Part shown: positions 23,233-32,308 of the stretch, one piece after another
How positions within the stretch are numbered: the first letter of the stretch is position 1
How the letters are laid out: each line of letters opens with the position of its first letter
Assembly: GCA_964590945.1 (NCBI GenBank)
Contig: CAZPXF010000004.1
Span: forward strand, 1-42,555
Source of the DNA: CAZPXF01 sp964590945
GTDB lineage: Bacteria; Bacillota; Clostridia; Lachnospirales; Lachnospiraceae
Reading direction: 5' to 3'
Length of the DNA stretch: 42,555 bases
The notes under the pieces: model-generated
The model's input: only the letters and a program-made list of their open reading frames with translations
Databases searched by the model: none
What the model was told of the DNA's origin: nothing
Position numbers and translations under genes: made by a program

Positions 23233-23685
23233 TTAAACTTCTGCGGTGCTCCTTGACTGAACACAGATCTGAATGCTGCATTCCGCCATCGGCTCGCAAT
23301 TCACATCCAACTCATACGAAATATGGATATCCATACGATCCTTGTCCTCGTCAATCTCAATACTCTCAGCCGTAACCCCCATCATCATCTCCCCAAACGG
23401 AGTCTGATAGCAGTTCGTGCGCGTCCTGCCAGGCTCAAAGATCATAAGCGAATTGACAAGACCTTTCTTTTTTACTTCGACGACCGGACCCTCTAAGATC
23501 CTGATCTGATTCTTCGTATGGCCTGCAAAGCCCTCCGTAACTTCATCATAAATGATGTAATGCTTCCCATTTTTAAAGAAATAGTCCGCAGGAGCAGTAA
23601 TTTCAACGGTATCATTCTGTCTTTCTCCGTCCTCAGCGTCCATGAACTGGAGTCCTGAAATTGTAACCAGCACTTCCTTTGTCAT
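23233..23685 (-). CDS. DUF1934 (YwiB-like) protein
   Basis: A 150-residue protein of the DUF1934 family, predicted to form a small calycin-like beta barrel. Family parts visible are the opening EVLVTISGLQF, YFFKNGKHYIIYDE in the middle, the KKKGLVNSLMIFEPG segment, the TPFGEMMMGVTAESI stretch and IHISYELDVNCE near the end. No catalytic residues are known. It starts 5 bp after the pfkA stop with an AGGT box inside pfkA, so the two are co-transcribed. Family members often adjoin argS in Bacillus; here that link is absent. Confidence 0.85.
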   Translation of the reverse strand: MTKEVLVTISGLQFMDAEDGERQNDTVEITAPADYFFKNGKHYIIYDEVTEGFAGHTKNQIRILEGPVVEVKKKGLVNSLMIFEPGRTRTNCYQTPFGEMMMGVTAESIEIDEDKDRMDIHISYELDVNCEPMAECSIQICVQSRSTAEV

Positions 23686-23690
23686 GACAT

Positions 23691-24668
23691 CTACCTGGAT
23701 AACCTCTTTGCAACCAGAAGCTGATACTCCGGAAGCTCCTTCTCCATAGCAAGAGCCTCATCGATATCGAAATCGCGGTACTCGCCGTTCTTGTAACCGA
23801 CAACCCGATTAGACTTCCCTTCGCAAAGAAGATCCACCGCTTTAGCGCCCATGATGGACGCGTATACACGATCCTTACAGGTCGGACTTCCGCCGCGCTG
23901 CATGTAACCAAGGATCGTTGCCCTTGTCTCAACGCCGGTTCTCTCCTCAATCCGCTTTGCCATGCTTGTGGAATGTCCGATTCCCTCAGCATTGATGATG
24001 ATGTGATGCTTCTTTCCGGAGGCTTTACGCTTCAGGATGCGTTCAACGATCTCATCCTCGCTCGGATCACCTGGTTTCTCAGGGAGAAGAACCTCCTCGG
24101 CGCCGTTGGCGATCGCGCACCAAAGCGCAATATATCCGGCATCACGTCCCATAACCTCGATGATCGAGCATCTTTCATGGGAAGTAGATGTATCACGGAT
24201 CTTGTCAATCGCCTGCATAGCTGTATTGACTGCCGTGTCAAATCCAATCGTAAACTCTGTACAGGCAATATCCAGATCGATCGTTCCGGGCAGAGCAATC
24301 GTATTGATCCCCTGCGCAGCAAGCTTCTGAGCGCCGCGGAAAGAGCCGTCACCACCAATAACGACAAGACCGTCGATCTCATACTTTCTACAGATATCTG
24401 CTGCCTTCTTCTGATAATCCAGTTCCTTAAATTCCGGACATCTTGCTGTCTGAAGGATCGTTCCTCCGCGCTCGATGATCTCGGACACATCCCTGGAATC
24501 CATAACCATGATCTCCTGATTCAGAAGACCTGCATAACCTCTTCTGATACCCCTGACCTTTACACCGCGCGCAATCGCAGTTCTTACAACTGCACGTATC
24601 GCAGCGTTCATCCCCGGAGAGTCGCCTCCACTTGTCAAAACACCAATTGTCTTAACCTTATTTTCCAT
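23691..24668 (-). CDS. pfkA: ATP-dependent 6-phosphofructokinase
   Basis: A 325-residue PfkA that phosphorylates fructose 6-phosphate in glycolysis. ATP-type determinants are visible: GGDGSFRGAQ (Gly rather than Asp in the GGDGS motif) and PGTID (no Lys before TID). Other motifs are LTSGGDSPGMNAAIRA near residue 10, TIGFDTAVNTA and EVMGRDAGYIAL. The highly conserved TIDND sequence reads TIDLD; both catalytic-region Asp residues are kept. The ATG at 24668 has a GGAGG box 6 bp upstream. The gene has a promoter at the end of dnaE and is followed by the DUF1934 gene. Confidence 0.95.
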   Translation of the reverse strand: MENKVKTIGVLTSGGDSPGMNAAIRAVVRTAIARGVKVRGIRRGYAGLLNQEIMVMDSRDVSEIIERGGTILQTARCPEFKELDYQKKAADICRKYEIDGLVVIGGDGSFRGAQKLAAQGINTIALPGTIDLDIACTEFTIGFDTAVNTAMQAIDKIRDTSTSHERCSIIEVMGRDAGYIALWCAIANGAEEVLLPEKPGDPSEDEIVERILKRKASGKKHHIIINAEGIGHSTSMAKRIEERTGVETRATILGYMQRGGSPTCKDRVYASIMGAKAVDLLCEGKSNRVVGYKNGEYRDFDIDEALAMEKELPEYQLLVAKRLSR

Positions 24669-24736
24669 GTCGAACCTCCATTTTCTTCCAGTAGAATATT
24701 TCATGATTGTTAAATGATAAACATTAACTCAAAAAC

Positions 24737-24765
24737 ATCATATCTCATTTATCCATGCTTTGCAA
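24737..24765 (-). promoter_or_regulatory. Predicted promoter for pfkA
   Basis: Minus-strand TTGCAA (24765-24760), a 17 bp spacer and TATGAT (24742-24737) overlap the dnaE stop codon, about 70 bp upstream of pfkA. This would let pfkA be expressed independently of dnaE. Confidence 0.6.
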
Positions 24766-27700
24766 TACCTTTTTCTACGACCCGCACACGCGCTTCTCCG
24801 TAGCTGGCGTACAATTTTTGAAGCAATTCTTTCCCGGCATTCACATTCTGGTTTTCAGGAAAACGCCTGACGGCTTTCTCTTTTGCACAGTACACGATCA
24901 CTCTGTCGCGCCCCTCGGAGTCGCGAAGAAGCTGATCCAGATCAGCGGCGTCCGCAAGGTAAGAGGCTTTCTCCGGATACTGGATCCAAAGCTCCCTGAC
25001 CGTATCTTCGAATGGAATGATGCGCTCGCAGATCAGCTTGCTGGCCTTTTCATCCTCCTCGGATACGCGCCCCTCTACGAAAACCTTGCTGTCGGCATTC
25101 AGATAACTCTGGTTACGCTCATAGTCCTTCGGGAAAACAACGACCTCCACCGTTCCGAGAAGATCTTCAATCGTCACGAAAGCCATGACCTTGTTATTCT
25201 TTGTATATTTTATCGTTTTATCCGCGATCATGCCGCCAATGATCTCTTTTGCGCCGTCCCTGACTTTTGTATGTCCGGATTCCTCATCGTATTGAAAATC
25301 CATGCTTGTCGCCGATATGCTTCTTTTCCATTTTTCTTCATAATCATCCAGCGGATGGCCGCTGACATAGATACCGAGCACATCCTTTTCAAAGGCAAGC
25401 AGCTCTTCTTTTGGAAATTCTCCGACGTCCGGAAGGCGTATTTCAAATTCTTTTTTCTGTTCATCATCCACAATATCAAAAAGGGAGAGCTGCCCTTTCA
25501 TAGAGGACTTCCTTTCCCGCGCAAGCTCATCCACGATCTGTCCATACACCAGAAGGAACTGCTTTCTCGTTCCCTCAAAGCCGTCAAAGGCGCCGGATTT
25601 GATAAAATTCTCGATGGCGCGCTTGTTGACCTCGCTGCCTGACATCCTTTCGATGAAATCCCGGAGGTTCCGGAATTCTCCGCCGCGCTTCCGCTCAGAA
25701 ACGATCGCCTCGATCACCGGCCTGCCGACGCCCTTGATCGCTCCAAGACCGTAGCGGATAGCATTCCCATCCACGGAAAATCTTCCCTCGCCGCGGTTGA
25801 TATCCGGCGGGAGTATCTGTATTCCCATCTCCCTGCAGCTGTAAATATACCCTGCAACCTTCGGCGGATTATCCATGACAGACGTCATGAGCGCCGCCAT
25901 AAATTCGACCGGATAATAATATTTGAGCCACGCTGTCTGATAAGAGACAACCGCGTACGCCGCGGCATGGGATTTATTAAAAGCATATTTTGCGAAATCA
26001 GTCATCTCGTCGAAGATGTGGTTCGCAGTCTGCTCGCTGATGCCATTTGCCACGCACCCCGGAACTCCCTCCTCCGGATTGCCGTAGACAAAGTTCTGTC
26101 TTTCCCGCTGCATGACGTCGCCTTTTTTCTTCGACATCGCGCGCCGCACAAGATCGCTTCTGCCAAGCGTGTAACCTGCCAGGTCACGCACGATCTGCAT
26201 CACCTGCTCCTGATAGACGATACAGCCGTATGTTGGCGAAAGGATCGGCTCAAGCTGAGGGCATTCATATGTAATGTCCTCCGGATGTTCCTTCCCTTTG
26301 ATATACTGAGGGATGAAATCCATCGGTCCCGGACGGTAAAGGGAAATCCCGGCTATGATATCTTCAAGGCTTCCCGGCTTCAGTTCCTTCATGAAGTTCT
26401 GCATACCGGTACTCTCAAGCTGGAATACGCCGTCCGTCTTTCCGGTTCCTATAGACGAGAGCACCTTTGGATCCTCATAATCGATATCATCCATGGAAAT
26501 GGTTTTTCCGGAGCTTTTCTGTGCCATATCCACCGCATTCTGGATCACCGTCAGCGTGCGAAGGCCGAGGAAATCCATTTTCAAAAGACCCAATTCCTCC
26601 AGCGTGGTCATCGTAAACTGCGTTGTGATGGAACCGTCCGAGGCACGGGAAAGCGGCACATACTCATCCACAGGCTTCTGACTGATCACAACGCCGGCCG
26701 CATGCATAGAGGTGTGGCGCGGAAGTCCTTCCAGACGCTTGCTCATATCGATCAGATATTTCACCTGCGGATCCTCCTCATACGCTTTGCGCAGCTCCGG
26801 ATTCTTTTCGAGCGCCTTATCTATTGTAATATTAAGCTCCTGCGGTATCATCTTGGAAATGCTGTCGCAGAAAGCGTAAGGATAATCCAGTACGCGCCCG
26901 ACGTCGCGGATCACGGCGCGCGCCGCCATAGTACCAAATGTCACGATCTGCACGACCCGGTCTTTGCCGTATTTGCGTACAACATAATCGATGACCTCCT
27001 GCCGTCTCTCAAAACAGAAGTCCACGTCGATATCGGGCATGGACACCCGCTCCGGGTTCAGAAAGCGCTCGAACAAAAGGTTGTAACGGATCGGGTCAAT
27101 ATTCGTGATCTCAAGACAATAGGACACAACGCTCCCTGCAGCCGAGCCGCGGCCCGGTCCTACCATGATGTTGTTGGATTTCGCATAATTGATAAAATCC
27201 CATACGATCAGGAAATAATCCACATACCCCATCTCACGGATGACATTCAGCTCAAATTCCAGCTGCTTTTGAATCTCCGGATCATTGTTGTAACGCTTTT
27301 TGAATCCTGCAAAGCAGAGCTTGTTCAGATATTCCCACGACGACATCCCGTCCGGAACCGGATATTTCGGGAGCTTTGTCACGCCGAATTCGATCTCCAC
27401 ATGGCACCGGTCCGCGATTTTCTGCGTATTTTCCAGCGCCTCCCGCGCATAAGGGAAGAGCCCGGCCATCTCCTCCGGGGATTTCACATAGTACTGTCCT
27501 CCCTCATACCGCATACGGTTCTCATCCGAGACCTTTTTCCCGGTCTGAATGCAGAGCAGGATATCGTGCGCCTGTTCATCCTCCGCATACGTGTAGTGTA
27601 CGTCGTTCGTCACCACCAGCCCGATCCCTGTCTCCTGCGAAAGCCGCATAAGCTGGGGATTTACCTGCCCCTGCTCCGGGATCCCATGGTCCTGAAGCTC

Positions 27701-28255
27701 CAGAAAATAGTTCCCCTCTCCGAAGGTATTCCTGTGCCAGAGAGCCGCCTCCTTCGCCTCCGCGTACATGCCGCGTGTAAGCAGCCTCGGAACCTCCCCT
27801 GCAAGGCACGCGCTCAATGCAATGATGCCCTCATGATATTCCGCGAGAATCTCCCGGTCTACGCGGGGCCGGTAATAATATCCGTCCACAAAACCTTTGG
27901 ACACGATCTTCATAAGGTTTGCATAACCTGTATTATTCTCTGCCAGAAGCACAAGATGGTAATATCTGTCATCCCCGGTACTCTTCTCACGGTCAAATCT
28001 GGAATTCGGCGCCACATAGACCTCGCATCCGATGATCGGGTTGATGCCCGCCGCCTTCGCCGCCCGGTAAAAATCAATGACGCCGTACATCACGCCATGA
28101 TCCGTGATCGCAGCGCCTGTCATTCCCAGCTCTTTTACGCGGGATACATATTCCTTTATCTTGTTGGAACCATCCAGAAGGCTGTACTCCGTGTGGACAT
28201 GGAGATGGGCGAATGGTATGGAATTGTTTGGTTCATTTATCATATTATCAGACAT
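24749..28255 (-). CDS. dnaE: DNA polymerase III subunit alpha, DnaE type
   Basis: An 1168-residue replicative polymerase subunit. An N-terminal PHP domain opens with FAHLHVHTEYSLLDG (15-29) and contains TDHG. The polymerase palm has GPGRGSAAGSVVSYCL (366-381) and the catalytic aspartates in PDIDVDF (407-413). Later parts are the fingers (YRPGPMDFIPQYI and YQEQVMQI), the helix-hairpin-helix region, a C-terminal OB domain (IGGMIADKTIKYTKNNK) and no PolC-type exonuclease insertion. Length and layout match DnaE1 of clostridia, which use PolC and DnaE together. The RBS GGAGTG precedes the ATG. Convergence with downstream genes is none; pfkA follows on the same strand. Confidence 0.97.
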   Translation of the reverse strand: MSDNMINEPNNSIPFAHLHVHTEYSLLDGSNKIKEYVSRVKELGMTGAAITDHGVMYGVIDFYRAAKAAGINPIIGCEVYVAPNSRFDREKSTGDDRYYHLVLLAENNTGYANLMKIVSKGFVDGYYYRPRVDREILAEYHEGIIALSACLAGEVPRLLTRGMYAEAKEAALWHRNTFGEGNYFLELQDHGIPEQGQVNPQLMRLSQETGIGLVVTNDVHYTYAEDEQAHDILLCIQTGKKVSDENRMRYEGGQYYVKSPEEMAGLFPYAREALENTQKIADRCHVEIEFGVTKLPKYPVPDGMSSWEYLNKLCFAGFKKRYNNDPEIQKQLEFELNVIREMGYVDYFLIVWDFINYAKSNNIMVGPGRGSAAGSVVSYCLEITNIDPIRYNLLFERFLNPERVSMPDIDVDFCFERRQEVIDYVVRKYGKDRVVQIVTFGTMAARAVIRDVGRVLDYPYAFCDSISKMIPQELNITIDKALEKNPELRKAYEEDPQVKYLIDMSKRLEGLPRHTSMHAAGVVISQKPVDEYVPLSRASDGSITTQFTMTTLEELGLLKMDFLGLRTLTVIQNAVDMAQKSSGKTISMDDIDYEDPKVLSSIGTGKTDGVFQLESTGMQNFMKELKPGSLEDIIAGISLYRPGPMDFIPQYIKGKEHPEDITYECPQLEPILSPTYGCIVYQEQVMQIVRDLAGYTLGRSDLVRRAMSKKKGDVMQRERQNFVYGNPEEGVPGCVANGISEQTANHIFDEMTDFAKYAFNKSHAAAYAVVSYQTAWLKYYYPVEFMAALMTSVMDNPPKVAGYIYSCREMGIQILPPDINRGEGRFSVDGNAIRYGLGAIKGVGRPVIEAIVSERKRGGEFRNLRDFIERMSGSEVNKRAIENFIKSGAFDGFEGTRKQFLLVYGQIVDELARERKSSMKGQLSLFDIVDDEQKKEFEIRLPDVGEFPKEELLAFEKDVLGIYVSGHPLDDYEEKWKRSISATSMDFQYDEESGHTKVRDGAKEIIGGMIADKTIKYTKNNKVMAFVTIEDLLGTVEVVVFPKDYERNQSYLNADSKVFVEGRVSEEDEKASKLICERIIPFEDTVRELWIQYPEKASYLADAADLDQLLRDSEGRDRVIVYCAKEKAVRRFPENQNVNAGKELLQKLYASYGEARVRVVEKGIAKHG

Positions 28256-28325
28256 TGTTTCACTCCATGTATTTTATAGCGCATCCCTGAACTTTTTGGA
28301 CAAAAGGTCGTTCCGGATAAACACT

Positions 28326-29159
28326 CTATTTCCTTTTCAGCCGTATACTCTTCTCCGTGATCTCGATCTCCCCGCGCTTTAACAGCCGTCCGACGGCGCG
28401 CTTAAAGGCATTTTTGCTGAGTCCAAGCTCATTTTTGATGCGCTCCGCATCTGCCTTATCTGTAAATGGAAGCTCGCCCTTTCTGCGCTCAAGCTCCTTT
28501 AAAATAAAAAGCGCATCCTTCTCCATCTGCTCCGGAATCTTCTCCCGGACACTCAAAGTCAGTTTGCCGTCCTCCCGCACCTTGACGATCCGCGCCTGTA
28601 CCGTCTCCCCGACGTTCAGACTTCCGAACGCTTCCCGCTTCGGGATCAGCGCAGAATATTGATTGTCCACAGCGACAAATACCCCAAATTCCTTTGATGT
28701 ATCATAAATAATGCCGCTGACATGATCGCCCTCTTTGTACGGACTGTCCGATGAAAGCTCATGGTACACCTTCATCGTGGCGCACAGCCGCTCACTCTTA
28801 TCTATGTACAGGGACACAAGACAGGAATCCCCTTTCTGTACCTTCGCTGTCTGCTCGCGGTACGGGAGGAACAGATCCTTCTCAAGCCCCCAGTCCAAAA
28901 ATGCGCCCATCTTATTCACATCCACAACCTTCAGCACAGCCAGTCCGCCCATTTCCAGAAGCGGCGTATGGGTTGTCGCAATCAAACGATCCCTGGAGTC
29001 TTTATATAAAAAGATCTCCACCGGATCTCCCGGCTTTATGCCTTCCGGAACCTGTTTGGCCGGCAGAAGAACGTGTTCCTCCGCTGTACCGAGATAAACG
29101 CCAAAGTCTACCTGTTTTTCTACTGTTAATACCTGCTTCTTTCCTAATTGTAAATTCAT
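28326..29159 (-). CDS. cvfB: S1-domain RNA-binding protein, CvfB/YitL family
   Basis: A 277-residue protein with the CvfB layout: three S1-like OB domains (about 1-60, 68-130 and 142-210; seen in LKVVDVNKMGAFLDWGLEKDLFLP and VSGIIYDTSKEFGVFVAVDNQYSALIP) and a C-terminal winged helix (about 225-277; KNELGLSKNAFKRAVGRLLKRGEIEI). In Staphylococcus aureus CvfB binds RNA and modulates virulence and RNA turnover; in other Firmicutes its role is less clear. RBS GGGAGG is just upstream. It lies between dnaE and an acyl-ACP thioesterase gene on the same strand with short gaps, so it is probably in one transcription unit with them. Confidence 0.9.
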   Translation of the reverse strand: MNLQLGKKQVLTVEKQVDFGVYLGTAEEHVLLPAKQVPEGIKPGDPVEIFLYKDSRDRLIATTHTPLLEMGGLAVLKVVDVNKMGAFLDWGLEKDLFLPYREQTAKVQKGDSCLVSLYIDKSERLCATMKVYHELSSDSPYKEGDHVSGIIYDTSKEFGVFVAVDNQYSALIPKREAFGSLNVGETVQARIVKVREDGKLTLSVREKIPEQMEKDALFILKELERRKGELPFTDKADAERIKNELGLSKNAFKRAVGRLLKRGEIEITEKSIRLKRK

Positions 29160-29211
29160 ATGTTCCTCCCGTGCCGCATTCGCAGCGTTATTATTTTCAG
29201 AAATATCTCAC

Positions 29212-29916
29212 TCACAGACCAAATTCCACCACTGCATATGTCTTTCCTCCGGCATTGCACAGGTTCACATAGAACTGCTCATCCTTCCATGCCGTTTTCG
29301 GATAGATCACATCTCCCTGCATAGCCGACAACTTAAATTCCACTCGCATCTGGCGAATCTTTTCCGGATCCGTGACATACTCAAGAGCAGCCTCCACATA
29401 TTTTCCATTATTCATATGCCCGTTTGTGTCGATAAAGCTTCTCCGGACCGGAAATGGTTCCAGTTCCTCCCAATCCTCCGGCGTTTTGATCTTGCGGGGC
29501 GCATACTCCATCTCAAGCGGCTCTTCTATTCCATATGCCTGTATCATCTCCGCAGACGGGCGGGTCGGCCTCATTTTCTTCATATCCATGAAGCTCCAAA
29601 TGGAATTTGCGTATGCGAGGAGCTCCCCGTCCTTCGTCTTCATCGTAAAGTTACGGACGCCAATAAACTTCTCAAATCTGGTTGCCCATGTACTCACAAC
29701 GATCTCCTCATGCCCTTTCGGATAACGCTCTGCCTGAATCTGCCAGGAATTTAAGATCCATGCGGTTCCTTCCTTCCAGTGTCTCTCCACGTTATACCCG
29801 ATCGAATCCGAATGGAGCGTACAGCAATCCTGAAAGAAATTCACAATCCCATACATATCCAGCTTTCCGGTACACGAAGCCTCACTAAAACGTATTTTTT
29901 CTTCTATTGTAAACAT
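29212..29916 (-). CDS. Acyl-ACP thioesterase (FatA-like, bacterial)
   Basis: A 234-residue double-hotdog acyl-ACP thioesterase that releases free fatty acid from acyl carrier protein. The N-terminal hotdog contains DMYGIVNFFQDCCTLHSDSIGYN and ILNSWQIQAERYP. The C-terminal hotdog has FIDTNGHMNNGKYVEAALEYV with the conserved Asn and His of the active site. Length fits the clostridial group that includes structures solved for gut bacteria. RBS AGAAGGA is upstream. It sits between cvfB and spoIIR. Its product fatty acids could serve export or phospholipid remodelling; a plsC-type acyltransferase gene is about 5 kb upstream, but no fab genes are in the window. Confidence 0.9.
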   Translation of the reverse strand: MFTIEEKIRFSEASCTGKLDMYGIVNFFQDCCTLHSDSIGYNVERHWKEGTAWILNSWQIQAERYPKGHEEIVVSTWATRFEKFIGVRNFTMKTKDGELLAYANSIWSFMDMKKMRPTRPSAEMIQAYGIEEPLEMEYAPRKIKTPEDWEELEPFPVRRSFIDTNGHMNNGKYVEAALEYVTDPEKIRQMRVEFKLSAMQGDVIYPKTAWKDEQFYVNLCNAGGKTYAVVEFGL

Positions 29917-29941
29917 TTTATCCTTCTTTCAAATCCATGAC

Positions 29942-30589
29942 CTAAAGAAAAAACCAGCGGATCTTGAAACCGGACGCCGCCGTCAGCGTTTCATAATCGT
30001 CCTCAGATAAGACCGATTTTATCTTTTCTTTCCCATCCTCCGGGACGACGGCATGTACCGCATCCGTGAAGCAAAGATTCGGATAGAGCACGCACCACCA
30101 GTTATGTCCCTCTGCCGCTCCGATACCGATACGGAGCGCGTGATAGGTTCCCGCCGGAAATGTCACATCCCCGTAAGTCCGTTTCGGGAAATAGCAGTCT
30201 GTCAGCTCTGCATTTACACCATATTCGTATCCTTCGTCGATAATCTTCTGCCTTGCGATATCTTCAAGCTCCGATAAATGCTCCGCAACCCAGCTTTCCG
30301 TCTCCCGAAGATCCGCATTCTCCGGAAGCTCTTCCTGCAAAAAGGCAAGCGCCGCGTCGCGAACCTGCAGCTTCAGCTCCTGGTCGCCGTCGCTGTCACT
30401 GTTTGCAAGCACATGAAACCGGAGGACTTCTCCCGCAATTTTGCTCTGCGCCCTGGCCTCCGCGGCCATGTCCGTCTTCCACACTGCAAAAAATGTTCCC
30501 AGAAGTCCCGCGGCGACCGCAATGGCAAGAGCCGCCGCCTTTGGATATTCCTCAAAGATCCTGTACAGCTTTTCTTTTATCCTCTTCAT
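29942..30589 (-). CDS. spoIIR: Stage II sporulation protein R
   Basis: A 215-residue SpoIIR, the forespore-made signalling protein that activates the SpoIIGA protease in the mother cell, so that pro-sigma-E is cleaved. An N-terminal signal or membrane helix (about 17-37) precedes the conserved domain: LRFHVLANSDSDGDQELKL, then YFPKRTYGDVTFPAGTYHALR and the most characteristic NWWCVLYPNLCF (around 165-177). RBS GGAGG is 8 bp upstream. In Bacillus the gene is controlled by sigma-F; I could not identify a convincing sigma-F promoter in the 73 bp before it. Its presence shows that the host can form endospores. Confidence 0.95.
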   Translation of the reverse strand: MKRIKEKLYRIFEEYPKAAALAIAVAAGLLGTFFAVWKTDMAAEARAQSKIAGEVLRFHVLANSDSDGDQELKLQVRDAALAFLQEELPENADLRETESWVAEHLSELEDIARQKIIDEGYEYGVNAELTDCYFPKRTYGDVTFPAGTYHALRIGIGAAEGHNWWCVLYPNLCFTDAVHAVVPEDGKEKIKSVLSEDDYETLTAASGFKIRWFFL

Positions 30590-30662
30590 TACTATGTACC
30601 TCCTTTGATAATGGGAGTATACACAGCTTTTCTCATCTTTATTCTATAAATCGGATTTCTTT

Positions 30663-31337
30663 TCAGTTCTTTTTCCGGATATTGTCCGTAACCGCCGTCT
30701 CCTGAATGTCAATGTGCCTGCGGATCAGGCGGACCGTGTCATCCTTGCGCTTCTCTTCGATGAGCCGGATCATATCCCGATGCTCCTGACTGAGCTGTTC
30801 GCGAAGCTCTACCTGCTTTAAGCATTCCACGCGGTAACGGTACATCTGTTCGCGCAGATTGTTCAGCATGGAGATCAGCTTCTGATTTCCTGTTGCAAGA
30901 TATATGATATCATGAAACTTCTCGTCCGCCTCGGCAATCTTCGTCACATCCCCATCCTTCAGCACATCAACAAAGTCCTGCTCGGCTTTGCGCATCTGTT
31001 CGATCTGTTCCGGCGTGATGCGGTCGCATGCGAGAGAGCCTGCCAGCTCCTCCAGCGCTCTGCGGACCTCCAGAACATCTCTGAGACTCTGCTCGGAAAT
31101 ATCTGCTACCTCCGCGCCCTTTCTCGGGATCATCAGCACAAGCCCTTCCAGCTCCAGCTTGCGGATCGCCTCGCGGATCGGCGTCCGGCTCACCCCCAGC
31201 TTATTGGCAAGCTGAATCTCCATCAGACGCTCGCCCGGCTTGAGTTCCCCCCGCAATATTGCCTGCCGGAGTGTGTTGAACACAACATCCCTCAGCGGTA
31301 AGTATTCATATTTATTTACCTGAAAATCTGTCCCCAT
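30663..31337 (-). CDS. GntR-family transcriptional regulator, FCD (FadR) subfamily
   Basis: A 224-residue regulator. The winged helix (about 12-75) contains LRQAILRGELKPGERLMEIQLANKLGVSRTPIREAIRKLELEGLV, the GntR signature. The C-terminal all-helical FCD domain has ADEKFHDIIY, QEHRDMI and RRHIDIQE, whose Asp and His residues can form the metal site of metal-dependent FCD proteins that bind small carboxylates. The ATG overlaps the ispE stop as TAATG, so it is translationally coupled to ispE. A GTATAC inverted repeat upstream of ispE fits the binding-site type of this subfamily, suggesting autoregulation. Ligand unknown; an organic acid or sugar acid is typical. Confidence 0.9.
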   Translation of the reverse strand: MGTDFQVNKYEYLPLRDVVFNTLRQAILRGELKPGERLMEIQLANKLGVSRTPIREAIRKLELEGLVLMIPRKGAEVADISEQSLRDVLEVRRALEELAGSLACDRITPEQIEQMRKAEQDFVDVLKDGDVTKIAEADEKFHDIIYLATGNQKLISMLNNLREQMYRYRVECLKQVELREQLSQEHRDMIRLIEEKRKDDTVRLIRRHIDIQETAVTDNIRKKN

Positions 31338-32221
31338 TATCTTCCTCTCCTTACATTGTAAACCCCGGTCAGATAGATCTGCTTCGTCAGCGCCTGATTC
31401 TTCACGGCCTGATAAGCTGTTTCCGCTTTATCCCTGTCGTCAAAAAGGCCAAATACCGTCGGCCCGCTTCCACTCATCCTCGCGCCAAGAGCCCCGTTTC
31501 TCACCATCGTCTGACGGATCTGTTCGATCACCGGGTATTCCGGTATCGTTACACGCTCCAGAATATTTCCCATCGACTCTGCGATTCCGCGAACGTCCTG
31601 CGCACGAAGTCCGGCGATCACGCGATCCACATCCGGATGAGCCTCCGCCCCCAGATCATTCACATGAAGATTCTCATAAACAAATCCTGTTGACACGCTG
31701 ATCGGGGGCTTTGCCACCAGCACATGGCAGTCCGGCATCGGCGGAAGCGGCGTCAGCTTCTCTCCGATCCCTTCGGCCAGCACCGTCCCTCTCATCAGGC
31801 AGTACGGCACGTCTGCCCCAAGCTTCACGCCGCGATCCATCAGTTCCTGCTGTGAGAGCCCCAGTCTGAACATCCGGTTCATGCCAAACAGCACCGCCGC
31901 CGCATTTGTGCTGCCGCCCGCCATTCCTGCCGCCACCGGAATGAATTTATTCAGCCTGATATGCACGCCGTCCGGAATATCAAATTCATCCTTCAGAAGC
32001 TTTGCAGCCTTATATGCAATATTCCGCTCGTCGGTCGGAAGGTAGAACAGATTCGTCTCAAGCGTGATACTGCCCGACCTGTTCCGGTCCATTGTCACCC
32101 GGTCATACAACATAAGCGTCTGCATCACCATCTTCACCTCGTGGTAGCCATCGTCCTTCCTTCTCAAAACGTCCAAAGAAAGATTGATCTTGGCACGTGC
32201 GCGTAACTCCAAATGTTTCAT
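31337..32221 (-). CDS. ispE: 4-diphosphocytidyl-2-C-methyl-D-erythritol kinase
   Basis: A 294-residue GHMP kinase catalysing the ATP-dependent phosphorylation step of the non-mevalonate (MEP) isoprenoid pathway. The motifs are RARAKINLSLDVLRRKDDGYHEV with the catalytic Lys (8-30), the ATP loop PVAAGMAGGSTNAAAVL (near 95-111), GADVPYC with the catalytic Asp, and the C-terminal MSGSGPTVFGLF. A GAGAGG box precedes the ATG. A GntR gene follows with a 1-base overlap, and sipL lies upstream. This is an essential housekeeping gene; co-transcription with an FCD-type regulator is unexpected. Confidence 0.95.
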   Translation of the reverse strand: MKHLELRARAKINLSLDVLRRKDDGYHEVKMVMQTLMLYDRVTMDRNRSGSITLETNLFYLPTDERNIAYKAAKLLKDEFDIPDGVHIRLNKFIPVAAGMAGGSTNAAAVLFGMNRMFRLGLSQQELMDRGVKLGADVPYCLMRGTVLAEGIGEKLTPLPPMPDCHVLVAKPPISVSTGFVYENLHVNDLGAEAHPDVDRVIAGLRAQDVRGIAESMGNILERVTIPEYPVIEQIRQTMVRNGALGARMSGSGPTVFGLFDDRDKAETAYQAVKNQALTKQIYLTGVYNVRRGR

Positions 32222-32280
32222 CCCAAAACCTCTCTTATGTTCCTGATACTTCCCAAGTGTAATCTACATCAGTTTGCACT

Positions 32281-32308
32281 TTGTATACACTATACGTTCA
32301 GTATACAA
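32281..32308. promoter_or_regulatory. GTATAC inverted repeat upstream of ispE-gntR (candidate GntR operator)
   Basis: TTGTATAC (32281-32288) and GTATACAA (32301-32308) are perfect 8 bp arms around a 12 bp centre, spanning the end of sipL about 60 bp upstream of ispE. FadR/FCD-type GntR proteins often bind sites of the form TnGT-(n)-ACnA; each arm plus its neighbours resembles such a site. No U tract follows on the minus strand, so it is not a normal terminator. The regulator gene lies directly downstream of ispE. Confidence 0.5.

Noticed and set aside
25967..28279. 770-codon open frame on the plus strand opposite dnaE
   Set aside because: It is antisense to a full-length, motif-complete DnaE; its translation is rich in His, Arg and Leu without domain features, and there is no RBS or promoter.
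30590..30662. Sigma-F promoter before spoIIR
   Set aside because: Only a poor GTATA-like element overlapping the RBS was found; not enough to call.
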